A stretch of DNA of 13,393 nt from Anaerolineae bacterium (GTDB taxonomy: Bacteria; Chloroflexota; Anaerolineae; 4572-78; J111), in contig JAGRCC010000422.1 in assembly GCA_020433785.1 (NCBI GenBank), forward strand, positions 1 to 13,393, in the 5' to 3' direction. Of the stretch, positions 1-6,689 are shown piece after piece (the first letter of the stretch is position 1; every line of letters starts with the position of its first letter). Position numbers and translations under genes: made by a program. Below the pieces are notes generated by a model. It was given only the letters and a program-made list of their open reading frames with translations. It was not told where the DNA came from and ran no database searches.

Positions 1-1081
1 TTCGCAGGACTTTGGAAATCTGACGCGTGCCAATCTTACACGACGGGCACTGCCCGCAGGAGGAGTCGGCAAAGAAATCAACATATTCCGTAACTCGTTT
101 GACGATGCCAGTCCCGACCGAAATGACAATCATGGCGCCGGTGCCCAGTCGTGAACGCCGGGCCTGGACCGAGTCCCAATCTAAGGCGACATCCAGGTCT
201 TCCTTAGTGAGGATGGTGTTCGATGGGCCGCCCGTGAAAACCGCTTTGAACTCCTTACCGGCCAACATCCCCCCGCCATATTCAAAGACGAGATCGTGCA
301 GGCTGGTTCCCATCGGGAGTTCATACACACCCGGATGCAACACATCGCCGCTAAGGGAGTAAATCTTGGTTCCACTGGCCTGTCCCACCCCGAGATTGCG
401 ATACCAATCAGCGCCATGTTTAACGATATGGGTGACGTGGGCCAAGGTTTCAACATTGTTGATTAAGGTCGGCTGGCCGTGGACGCCATGCTGGGCCGGA
501 TAGGGCGGCTTTTTCTTGGGAAACGGGAAGCCCCCTTCAACCGACGAGATGGCCGCCGTTTCTTCCCCGCCGATATACAACCCGGAACTCAGAAAAACGC
601 GGAGGGTAATGGGGCGATCCAGCGTCTCGGCCACCGCGCTAAACAAGGGATGCGCTTGCCACTGCGCTACGGCTTGCCGCGCAGCCTCAACCGCCTTTTC
701 TTCGTGGGGATTGATGTAAAGGATGAGATGGTTGACCCCGGTTGCCAGGGCGGTGATGAGCGCGCCTTCGATGACCTGATGGGGCGTCTTTTCTAACAGC
801 AAGCGGTCCTTAAATGTGCCCGGCTCATCTTCATTGCCGTTGCATATCAAATATTTGACGTCAGCGTCTTCGGCAGCGACAAATTGCCACTTACGATAGG
901 TCGGAAAACCGGCTCCGCCCATACCGCGCAGGTTGGCTTCTTCAATAGTTTTAATCAGCGCCTCCGGCGCATCGAGCGCATTTTGTAGCCCCTCGCCACC
1001 GCCATTGGCCAGCCAGGCCTCAAGATTGGCTCCGACCTGGTTTTCTTGATGAAGCAAGACTTGGTTGAGTTGGTTCGTCAT
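1..1081 (-). CDS. NuoF-like NADH-binding FMN/[4Fe-4S] subunit, partial (C-terminus off left edge)
   Basis: This is the NADH-oxidising subunit type shared by complex I (NuoF), NAD-linked hydrogenases and formate dehydrogenases. It takes a hydride from NADH onto FMN and passes electrons to a [4Fe-4S] cluster. About 360 codons are visible. The FMN/NADH glycine-rich motif is at residues 51-65 (LRGMGGAGFPTYRKW), the NADE-type motif at 81-93 (NGNEDEPGTFKDR), the GEET motif at 169-182, and the first three cluster cysteines at C342, C345 and C348 (SCGQCPSC). The fourth cysteine would lie beyond the edge. No NuoE-like thioredoxin domain precedes it. The ATG is well placed, with AAAGGAGG just upstream. 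Oddities are Asn83 where Asp is usual in NADE, and Gly where YICGEE is usual. The gene lies 175 bases after the flavoprotein gene on the same strand, so it probably supplies NADH electrons to it. The family is certain; the partner is inferred. Confidence 0.93.
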   Translation of the reverse strand, partial: MTNQLNQVLLHQENQVGANLEAWLANGGGEGLQNALDAPEALIKTIEEANLRGMGGAGFPTYRKWQFVAAEDADVKYLICNGNEDEPGTFKDRLLLEKTPHQVIEGALITALATGVNHLILYINPHEEKAVEAARQAVAQWQAHPLFSAVAETLDRPITLRVFLSSGLYIGGEETAAISSVEGGFPFPKKKPPYPAQHGVHGQPTLINNVETLAHVTHIVKHGADWYRNLGVGQASGTKIYSLSGDVLHPGVYELPMGTSLHDLVFEYGGGMLAGKEFKAVFTGGPSNTILTKEDLDVALDWDSVQARRSRLGTGAMIVISVGTGIVKRVTEYVDFFADSSCGQCPSCKIGTRQISKVLR

Positions 1082-1106
1082 ATACCCCTCCTTTGAAAAC
1101 AGACGT

Positions 1107-1134
1107 TGTAGGACAAACTTAAGTTTGTCCTACA
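1107..1134. repeat. Perfect 28-bp palindrome
   Basis: Two 14-base arms, TGTAGGACAAACTT and its exact reverse complement, abut with no spacer. The palindrome lies 25 bases upstream of the start codon of the NuoF-like gene, in the gap between it and the flavoprotein gene. The transcript would fold into a long hairpin. It has no U-tract on either side, so it is not a classical terminator. A dispersed palindromic repeat is more likely than an operator, but both fit. Confidence 0.85.
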
Positions 1135-1196
1135 GAATTTTCATTCTCGCTGTCGTCCTGTTAAGGACTGTTCGACTCCCTTGAAAATAGCGATCT

Positions 1197-1254
1197 GGAG
1201 CGTCAAAGTAACCTTTGACGCCATCGTGGATGACAAAGCAAGCTTGGTCGCTCC
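1197..1254. repeat. Composite inverted-repeat element between operon genes
   Basis: The outer arms are GGAGCG (1197-1202) and CGCTCC (1249-1254). Inside are two hairpins. The first has perfect 9-base arms GCGTCAAAG/CTTTGACGC (1200-1221) around a 4-base loop. The second is an imperfect palindrome around AAGCTT (about 1232-1249). The element starts two bases after the flavoprotein stop codon. Its 1231-1254 half recurs near position 12949 with one mismatch, which points to a dispersed REP-like or miniature mobile repeat. As RNA it could stabilise or attenuate the transcript between the two genes. Confidence 0.7.
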
Positions 1255-1256
1255 GG

Positions 1257-2867
1257 TTAAATTTCACCGGCGACGTGCGCCCGCAGATTGAAATTAGCAT
1301 ATTCGGGAAATAACTGCGGCCCGTGGTTATCCAAGGGCAAGCCGGCCAGCGTTAGTTCCCGCTGCCACTTGTGCACGTGCTCGATCGTGATTCTACGGTG
1401 GGGGGCGTTATGTCGCAGCCCGGCGGCGCTGACCCCGGCGCGCCAACCAAAGCTCATGATCTCTAACAGGGCATTGCCCATTAACCGGTTGCGACCGTGG
1501 ATGCCGCCGGTAACCTCACCGGCACAAAATAGGCCGGGGACGGTCGTGCTGCCGTTGCGCTGAATGACCACGCCGCCGTTTTGATAATGCAGCGTGGGAT
1601 AAACCAGAAATGGCTTTTCGGCCGGATCGTGGCCGCACTTATGGGCCAGGTGTCGCAGCGAGCCAAAGCGCTGAAGAGTGCCGGGCTTTTGCTGTTCCAG
1701 CCGGGGGGTGTCTAACCAGACCCCGACCTGCCCATCCCAATTGACACCTCGCCCTTCCTCACATTCGCGGATAATCGAAGCCGCCACCACATCGCGGGGT
1801 TGCAGTTCGTCAACAAAGCGTTCGCCCAACCCATTGAGCAACGTGGCCCCGGCCGAACGCGCGGCCTCTGAAACCAAACTGCCGGCTAAGTGACGCGGAT
1901 AGGAGACCCCGGTCGGGTGATACTGAAACGAATCAAGCTCACACAATTTGGCCCCCAGCCGGTAGGCCAGGACCAGACCGTCGCCCGTCGCCCCAAAGTG
2001 ATTCGAGGTCGGAAAAGCGTTCAAATGCATCCGGCCAATCCCGCCGGTGGCTAAAATGACCGCATGGGCGCGGACCAACATCAACTTACGATGATTTATG
2101 TCATACACGGCGGCGCCGGCGCAATGGCCAAACTCATTCGATAGTAACTCGACCACAGGTTTGCCGCGCCACACTTCAATCCCCGGCCGGTAAGTCACCG
2201 CCTCGCGCAGCACCCGCATCATTTCCAAACCGGTGTAATCACGGAATGAGAGAATACGGGGGGCCGAAGTCCCCCCCGCTCGCTTGAGGCTTAGACTGGC
2301 GAACGGATCTTCGCTTTCTTGATCAAACTGCATCCCCAACTGGATCAGCCAGCGGACGACATCGGGGCCGTCCATCACCATTTGGGCCACCAGCTTGCGG
2401 TCTGCCTTGAAGTAGCCGGCCCGCAGCGTATCTTCGAAGTGCTGTTGGGGGGTATCGTTAACGCCCACCGAGGCTTGCAGGCCGCCCTCAGCCATAACGG
2501 TGTTGCAATCGCCCAGGCGCAGTTTGGTGGTGAGAATCACCCGCGCGTCGTGTTCAGTCGCAACCAGAGCGGCGGCACAGCCGGCTCCTCCACCGCCGAT
2601 AATCAAGACATCGGTATCCACGATAGACGCGCCGGCCAGATCAACCTCGTCAATTAAGGCGTTACTTTGCAAAAGTTGGGCCAGTTGGTGCTGGCACAGG
2701 TCGCCCTGGTTAGCGCCAACTTGCAGCGTGGTTGTAGTCTCAGCCTGATAGTCGGGATGGTATTGCTTGAGCATGCTATCATTAGCGGAGACATCGAAAT
2801 GCAGTTGGTTTGATGAACTGGCTTGATAGTTCTGCCAGGCGGTTTCATAAGGAATTCCGTTAGTCAT
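1257..2867 (-). CDS. Fumarate reductase/succinate dehydrogenase-type flavoprotein
   Basis: This is a 536-residue FAD enzyme of the FrdA/SdhA/NadB superfamily, predicted to interconvert fumarate and succinate. The FAD-binding Rossmann motif is at residues 86-100 (DVLIIGGGGAGCAAA). Active-site motifs are FQYHPTG (314-320, His317), PRDVVAAS (357-364, Arg358), YPTLHYQNGG (423-432, His427) and the GEVTGG-HGRNRLMGN stretch (450-465). All match catalytic positions of the family. The His that binds FAD covalently in FrdA/SdhA is Asn122 here (CNTVMAEGG), so FAD is probably non-covalent. About 85 residues precede the Rossmann fold, more than in E. coli SdhA. The chosen ATG overlaps the end of the upstream Fe-S gene and has GAGGAG ten bases before it; a start 39 bases further upstream would overlap that gene more. 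L-aspartate oxidase is less likely because Fe-S partner genes adjoin it. Confidence 0.9.
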   Translation of the reverse strand: MTNGIPYETAWQNYQASSSNQLHFDVSANDSMLKQYHPDYQAETTTTLQVGANQGDLCQHQLAQLLQSNALIDEVDLAGASIVDTDVLIIGGGGAGCAAALVATEHDARVILTTKLRLGDCNTVMAEGGLQASVGVNDTPQQHFEDTLRAGYFKADRKLVAQMVMDGPDVVRWLIQLGMQFDQESEDPFASLSLKRAGGTSAPRILSFRDYTGLEMMRVLREAVTYRPGIEVWRGKPVVELLSNEFGHCAGAAVYDINHRKLMLVRAHAVILATGGIGRMHLNAFPTSNHFGATGDGLVLAYRLGAKLCELDSFQYHPTGVSYPRHLAGSLVSEAARSAGATLLNGLGERFVDELQPRDVVAASIIRECEEGRGVNWDGQVGVWLDTPRLEQQKPGTLQRFGSLRHLAHKCGHDPAEKPFLVYPTLHYQNGGVVIQRNGSTTVPGLFCAGEVTGGIHGRNRLMGNALLEIMSFGWRAGVSAAGLRHNAPHRRITIEHVHKWQRELTLAGLPLDNHGPQLFPEYANFNLRAHVAGEI

Positions 2868-3522
2868 TTGGATCACGCTCCTCAGGCGAAGCGTCGGGCG
2901 CTTCATAATCGAAGTACAGTTCTCCCCGTTCCAATTGGTTCAACCGCTGCATTAAATTGAAGGGGCGGACGACCAGTGAAGGCACCACCCGGCGGACCAA
3001 CAAGCCCAGATGGTTGGGGTCGATGAATTCGGGGCAAATATGGCTGCATAGATTGCACATGATGCACGTTTCGAAAAGGTCGCCGGCCGGGCCAAGTTGC
3101 CCTTCAACAGCCAAATTAACACCGCGCTCGACCTCAATCCCTTTGGGACAAGCCGCGTTGCAGCCACCGCAATGGCGACAGTGAGCGGCTTCGGGAAAGG
3201 TTTGATTGACTTGACTCACCAGTCGCCAGGTATCATTAAAGTTATCAATTTGGTAGGGATGGTCACTCAGCCGTTCGAGGAAGGGGACAAACGTGACCTG
3301 CATGCCGGCTTCGATGAGCGTTTCGCAGGCCAGTACCATCTTGACCTCCGTTGAATTCGCTCGCCGGATGATGGCCCGGCAGGAGCCGCATACGCCTCCG
3401 AGGCAGCCCACGCCTTGCACATGCGCGTGGCCGGCCTCCCAGACAGCCTCAATAATGGACCGGTCAGATGGGGCTGTGACCGATTGCCCTTCAACATCAA
3501 TGGTGATTGGTTCGTGATCCAC
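2860..3522 (-). CDS. FrdB/SdhB-like iron-sulfur subunit, one [2Fe-2S] and two [4Fe-4S] motifs
   Basis: A 220-residue electron-transfer protein. A [2Fe-2S] ferredoxin domain spans about residues 5-80, with Cys40, Cys45, Cys48 and Cys66 (GCLGGVCGSC, then LACET). A helical domain follows with two CxxCxxCxxxCP motifs: Cys115/118/121/125 and Cys153/156/159/163. Classical SdhB has one [3Fe-4S] site with different spacing, so two full [4Fe-4S] clusters are predicted here. This resembles soluble or heterodisulfide/thiol-linked fumarate reductase partners more than complex II. It would carry electrons between the NuoF-like subunit and the FAD of the flavoprotein. The start is GTG with GAGGAG six bases upstream. 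Its stop overlaps the next gene (ATGACTAA), showing translational coupling. It is the first gene of the minus-strand operon. Confidence 0.9.
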   Translation of the reverse strand: MDHEPITIDVEGQSVTAPSDRSIIEAVWEAGHAHVQGVGCLGGVCGSCRAIIRRANSTEVKMVLACETLIEAGMQVTFVPFLERLSDHPYQIDNFNDTWRLVSQVNQTFPEAAHCRHCGGCNAACPKGIEVERGVNLAVEGQLGPAGDLFETCIMCNLCSHICPEFIDPNHLGLLVRRVVPSLVVRPFNLMQRLNQLERGELYFDYEAPDASPEERDPND

Positions 3523-3704
3523 AGATAGCTCCTCATTGAGTGCTTTTGACTATAAATTGTTCCTATTAGATACGGGAAACGATTCTACGGCTAAAATTTC
3601 TGAGTCATAAGGTGTATCGGATCGACGTTGAGGCCCGAGTATAAAGCCGGTCCAGGAATGGGGGCGAGACCTTATGTGTTAAGTTGTTTAAACGTGGAGA
3701 CATA

Positions 3705-3733
3705 AGTATACCACGAGCCCCAATCATCAACAA
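3705..3733 (-). promoter_or_regulatory. Candidate promoter for the redox operon
   Basis: On the minus strand TTGTTG (3733-3728) and TATACT (3710-3705) are 17 bases apart. They match the sigma-70 consensus at four and five of six positions. A start near 3698 would give a leader of about 175 bases before the GTG. A second -10-like TATAGT at 3554-3549 lacks a convincing -35, so this assignment is tentative. Confidence 0.35.
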
Positions 3734-3743
3734 AAGTCAGAGG

Positions 3744-3773
3744 TTCACATCAAATCAAGAAGTAAAGTATAAT
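3744..3773 (+). promoter_or_regulatory. Sigma-70-type promoter for the ADP-ribosylglycohydrolase gene
   Basis: TTCACA (3744-3749) and a perfect TATAAT (3768-3773) are separated by 18 bases. Transcription would begin near 3780, giving a leader of about 80 bases before the ATG at 3863. This is the best promoter match in the window. Confidence 0.65.
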
Positions 3774-3862
3774 AAACGCGTTACGCAGTTCAAAGGTGAC
3801 CATTTTGTTCTTAATATCTTTCCCCTGATGGCTACGGGGCCGGAATATTGATGGAGATAACG

Positions 3863-4633
3863 ATGCTTGGTGCAATCGCCGGTGATGTCATCGGCTCGGT
3901 CTATGAGGTCAATCCGATCAAAACAACAGCGTTCCCCCTATTTGATAAGGACGCTCGTTTCACCGATGATACGGTGTTAACGGTGGCGGTGGCCCACTCA
4001 ATTTTGCGGGGCATTGATTACACATCGGCGATCAAGACGTGGGGTCGTCGCTATCCCAACGCCGGATACGGGGGGACATTTATCGGGTGGCTTCATTCTG
4101 ACGACAGCCAACCCTACCATAGCTGGGGCAATGGTTCGGCCATGCGCGTCAGTCCGGTGGGGTATGCCTTTGACACGGTCGAGCAGGTCCTGGCCGAAGC
4201 GGAGAAAAGCGCGGCCGTCACCCACAATCACCCGGAAGGGATCAAGGGCGCGCAGGCTACCGCACTGGCCATATTTTTAGCGCGCACCGGCCGTGACAAA
4301 CCGGCGATCAAACAAGACGTCATGAACCGCTTCGGGTACGACCTGGAACCGACCCTGGCCGACATCCGGCCGCATTATCGCTTTGATGTCTCCTGCCAGG
4401 GATCGGTGCCGCAGGCGATCATCGCCTTTTTAGAGGCGAATAGCGTCGAAGAGGCCATCCGCAACGCCGTCTCGCTGGGCGGCGACAGCGATACCCAGGC
4501 TTGCATCGCCGGCGCCATGGCCGAGGCTTACTTTGGCGAAATCCCTTCGGCAATCGTAACGGAGGTCACGAGCCGTCTGCCGGAGGATTTCTTAAATGTA
4601 ATTGATGAATTTTATTCGACGTTCGGGCGGTAA
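3863..4633 (+). CDS. ADP-ribosylglycohydrolase family protein
   Basis: A 256-residue protein of the DraG/ARH family (PF03747), an all-helical fold with a binuclear metal site that removes ADP-ribose from proteins or small molecules. Metal-binding motifs are visible: the opening GAIAGDVIGS (3-12), FTDDT (33-37) and GGDSDTQA (206-213). SWGNGSAMRVSPVG (87-100) and THNHPEGIKGA (120-130) are hallmarks of this subfamily. The full domain is present at normal length. ATG 3863 is preferred because GGAG sits six bases before it and the family often begins MLGAIAGD; TTG 3848 and ATG 3851 upstream have no such support. The gene stands alone, divergent from the redox operon and convergent with the HdeD-like gene. 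No ADP-ribosyltransferase gene is visible, so its substrate is unknown. Confidence 0.93.
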   Translation: MLGAIAGDVIGSVYEVNPIKTTAFPLFDKDARFTDDTVLTVAVAHSILRGIDYTSAIKTWGRRYPNAGYGGTFIGWLHSDDSQPYHSWGNGSAMRVSPVGYAFDTVEQVLAEAEKSAAVTHNHPEGIKGAQATALAIFLARTGRDKPAIKQDVMNRFGYDLEPTLADIRPHYRFDVSCQGSVPQAIIAFLEANSVEEAIRNAVSLGGDSDTQACIAGAMAEAYFGEIPSAIVTEVTSRLPEDFLNVIDEFYSTFGR

Positions 4634-4743
4634 GTTAGGGTCCGCCGCTAGTCGAACGCTGACTGCTGAAAAACCCGCGCGCTCGTTGACGTTCAGCGGT
4701 CCACGATCGGCAGTCTGCCATTAGTGGGCATCGTGGGCCTGAA

Positions 4744-4808
4744 GGGGTAGGGATTGAGGGCAGCGCAAAGTCCGGCCTCTGATCCCTAACCCCGGATTTT
4801 TAATCCGG
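4744..4808. repeat. Paired inverted repeats between convergent genes
   Basis: GGGGTAGGGAT (4744-4754) is complementary, with one bulge, to ATCCCTAACCCC (4782-4793). Directly after it, CCGGATT and AATCCGG (4792-4808) form a hairpin with a three-base TTT loop. The structure lies between the ends of two converging genes, where a bidirectional terminator is expected. No strong U-tract follows on either strand, so a REP-like repeat that also blocks transcription or degradation is as likely as a true intrinsic terminator. Confidence 0.5.
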
Positions 4809-4812
4809 CCGG

Positions 4813-5343
4813 CTACCTCAGGCGGAAGGCGTTGACGATCGCGATGACACCGCCGACGATAGCCATAACACCAATGGCCCACGGTAGGGCCAGGGTATAA
4901 CCCCACACATTAGACAGAAACAGAAAACCGAACAGGATGCTGATGACGCCAAAAATACCGGCTCCCCAGCCTCCGCCTTGAAACGCTTGCACCAGGCTGA
5001 TAACCCCAAAGACAATCCCCTGAACGGCCAAAATGATGACCAAACTCGCCCCGACGATCAGAGGCGCCACCAGTGGCTGGCCCATGACCATTAGGCCGGC
5101 AATAATCCCCAAAATACCCCCGGCCAGCTTCCAACCCCAGCCCGAGCGATCCATAAAGATACTGATAATCTTGAAGATACCGGCGATGAGCCAGTAGATC
5201 CCCACAAAACGGACGACAATTATCGTCGTCATTCCCGGTGAGATCAACAGTAACGCACCCAAGATGAGCAGTGAAATCCCCTCGACTAAGACCAGCCACC
5301 AGGGTACTTGGGGGCGTGATGATTGAGCCATAGTTGCAGTCAT
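4813..5343 (-). CDS. HdeD-like DUF308 membrane protein
   Basis: A 176-residue integral membrane protein of the HdeD/DUF308 family. It has about six hydrophobic helices in pairs from residue 15 to the C-terminus, with internally similar segments such as GISLLILGALLLISP, GILGIIAGLMVMGQP and GVISILFGFLFLSN. Each ends in a short polar turn, as is typical of this family. The length is normal. In enterobacteria HdeD is linked to acid resistance; the role here is unknown. The ATG has no clear SD, and an in-frame stop nine bases upstream excludes a longer protein; the ATG at 5331 is an alternative. The leader contains a perfect small inverted repeat (5365-5380). The gene runs opposite to the following membrane genes. 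Confidence 0.88.
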   Translation of the reverse strand: MTATMAQSSRPQVPWWLVLVEGISLLILGALLLISPGMTTIIVVRFVGIYWLIAGIFKIISIFMDRSGWGWKLAGGILGIIAGLMVMGQPLVAPLIVGASLVIILAVQGIVFGVISLVQAFQGGGWGAGIFGVISILFGFLFLSNVWGYTLALPWAIGVMAIVGGVIAIVNAFRLR

Positions 5344-5364
5344 TTTTCGTTATTCGGGCTTGCT

Positions 5365-5380
5365 GTCAGTCAGGACTGAC
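5365..5380. promoter_or_regulatory. Inverted repeat in the leader of the HdeD-like gene
   Basis: GTCAGTC and GACTGAC are perfect arms separated by AG, 22 bases upstream of the HdeD-like start codon. It fits either a small dimeric-repressor operator or a leader hairpin. No regulator is encoded nearby, so the role is open. Confidence 0.4.
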
Positions 5381-5742
5381 GTCCAGGCCCTCTCCTTTCT
5401 ATAAATCGTAATTTTGAATTTTATTGATTTGACAATTCACCAACGGCGGTCGTTGATTAACAATCGATCCTACCCTTGGGTTTAGCGGGCAAATAGAAAT
5501 AAGGTAGTCATTGCCTGAACTACCCTGTTTCAAGCCACTGTTCAATTGGTCGCTCCCTACATTGGCCGCCAGCCGCCAATCCAACCCGGATAGGCAAGTT
5601 GAGCCTACGTTGATGCTCAGTTTAAGCCACCTCTCGCTAATGGGCATCCGCCCAAAGGGAGTAAAAAAGTAGTATCCAAGTTGGCTGACCCAGATACGCG
5701 ATAAATGGCCGGACGTGATTTTTCTCTAAAGCCATAGACGCG

Positions 5743-5748
5743 TATAAT
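5743..5748 (+). promoter_or_regulatory. -10 element for the rhomboid gene
   Basis: A perfect TATAAT lies about 100 bases upstream of the rhomboid ATG. The correctly spaced -35 position is T-rich and a poor match to TTGACA, so the promoter may be weak, activator dependent, or read by another sigma factor. Confidence 0.4.
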
Positions 5749-5807
5749 TACGGTTACGCTCCCCTCACAAACAACGGTCGCTATTGCTCATGCCATCGAG
5801 TAATCCA

Positions 5808-5822
5808 ACTCGGAATCCGAGT
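5808..5822. promoter_or_regulatory. Small hairpin upstream of the rhomboid start
   Basis: ACTCGG and CCGAGT are perfect 6-base arms around AAT, ending 28 bases before the ATG of a gene with no visible ribosome-binding site. In the mRNA it would form a compact stem in the leader, downstream of the TATAAT. An operator is an alternative. Confidence 0.35.
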
Positions 5823-5850
5823 AGACCAATCGATTTAACCGGTTCCGAAT

Positions 5851-6423
5851 ATGATCGCTGATTTCCAAGTACTTTTAACCAATATTATTCAGACTGCCCT
5901 TGATATGGGGTTGTTGGTCATCGCCGTCTGGATCATCCATCTCATTGATACCGTGCTGGGCGGCGGCCTCAAACAATACTTTGGCCTTAGACCCCGAACC
6001 ACGCTCAATCCGCTTGCCTTTCTTATCTCGCCGTTTCTTCACGTTGACTTCAAACATCTTATCACCAACACCCTGCCTTTGTTTATCTTGGGCACATTGG
6101 TCATGGTCCAAGGTCAACTCGCTTTTTGGGTCACAACGCTGATTATTATTATTGCGGCCGGGATTGGAATTTGGCTGTTTGGTCAGGCCAACACCGTGCA
6201 TGTGGGCGCCAGCGGCCTTATTCTAGGTTATTTCGGCTACCTGTTGGCGAATGTCTTCTTCTCACCCAACTGGGCGACGATCATTGTCGCGGGGATCGTG
6301 GCGCTGCTATATTTGGGATTGATCTGGCAGGTCGTACCGCTCAAAAAAGGCATCTCAACGATGGGCCACCTGTTTGGTTTCCTGGGCGGCATTGCCGCCG
6401 CCTGGATTTTGGCGTTATTATGA
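5851..6423 (+). CDS. Rhomboid-family intramembrane serine protease
   Basis: A 190-residue polytopic membrane protein with the rhomboid catalytic layout. The nucleophile Ser121 is in GASG (119-122) near the start of a helix, His173 is in the late-helix motif MGHLFGFLGG (171-180), and Asn73 is in HLITNT (69-74) at the oxyanion-stabilising position. About six hydrophobic helices are visible. The first (about 15-35) is followed by the amphipathic loop before the catalytic core. Length is normal for the minimal six-helix form. Rhomboids cleave membrane-anchored substrates within or next to the bilayer; the substrate here is unknown. ATG 5851 is the first start after an in-frame TAA, but it has no SD. 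The catalytic Ser and His make an active enzyme likely. Confidence 0.9.
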   Translation: MIADFQVLLTNIIQTALDMGLLVIAVWIIHLIDTVLGGGLKQYFGLRPRTTLNPLAFLISPFLHVDFKHLITNTLPLFILGTLVMVQGQLAFWVTTLIIIIAAGIGIWLFGQANTVHVGASGLILGYFGYLLANVFFSPNWATIIVAGIVALLYLGLIWQVVPLKKGISTMGHLFGFLGGIAAAWILALL

Positions 6424-6476
6424 CTAAGTAACCATCGAGCGTCTGAACCGAGACACGTAAGCTGAGTAAGGGCTTC

Positions 6477-6551
6477 ATGGCCCGCTCAGAACTGGCTGAG
6501 ATTTTTGTCCAAGGCGGCGACTGGTGGTATCGTAAGAATGACATAACCTAA
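6477..6551 (+). CDS. Possible 24-residue small ORF or gene remnant
   Basis: A short frame starts at ATG 6477 with AAGGG five bases upstream and ends at TAA. The product is rich in charged and aromatic residues and contains GGDWWYRKN. It is not hydrophobic, unlike its neighbours. A weak hairpin CTCAG/CTGAG followed by ATTTTT (6485-6506) lies inside it and could instead be the terminator of the rhomboid gene. It could also be a fragment of a lost gene. Evidence is limited to the ribosome-site-like sequence. Confidence 0.2.
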   Translation: MARSELAEIFVQGGDWWYRKNDIT

Positions 6552-6689
6552 TCCCTCTTCCTTACAACGACCCATTTTTCAAAGCCATGTCATCATCGAT
6601 ATCAACTGCATCACGATTTTTCGGTTAGCCACAAGAATTTAAAACCGTTTGACCACTATTGTCCCAACTTTTACCCAAAGGAGCTTAAA

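Larger units (their letters stand above)
3523..3862. other. Divergent intergenic region
   Basis: This stretch of 340 bases separates the minus-strand redox operon from the plus-strand ADP-ribosylglycohydrolase gene. It is AT-richer than its flanks and holds candidate promoters for both directions, annotated separately. A weak inverted repeat has arms CTTATGT (3671-3677) and ACATAAG (3700-3706). No gene or RNA was recognised in it. Confidence 0.6.
5344..5850. other. Divergent intergenic region with hairpins
   Basis: About 500 bases between the HdeD-like and rhomboid genes. It contains a 7+2+7 inverted repeat near the HdeD-like start (5365-5380), a minus-strand TTGTCA near 5440, a partial match (TTGGTCGCTCC, 5546-5556) to the dispersed repeat at 1244-1254, a 6-base inverted repeat ATTGGC/GCCAAT at about 5560-5580, and a TATAAT with a hairpin before the rhomboid gene. 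An 82-codon open frame on the minus strand (5399-5647) has no ribosome site or recognisable motif and is not called. Confidence 0.5.

Noticed and set aside
1257..2867. L-aspartate oxidase (NadB) as the identity of the flavoprotein
   Set aside because: NadB works without Fe-S partner proteins and is usually with nadA or nadC; here an overlapping Fe-S gene and a NuoF-like gene adjoin it, favouring fumarate reductase.
1257..2906. A longer flavoprotein start at 2906
   Set aside because: It would overlap the Fe-S gene by 47 bases and has no better ribosome site than the ATG at 2867, which follows GAGGAG and overlaps the upstream stop.
4910..5299. A 129-codon minus-strand frame in the HdeD-like gene
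   Set aside because: The HdeD-like frame has clear repeated membrane helices; this is a shifted frame of the same DNA.
5399..5647. An 82-codon minus-strand open frame between the HdeD-like and rhomboid genes
   Set aside because: It has no ribosome-binding site, no recognisable motif and overlaps several small inverted repeats, so it is treated as chance.
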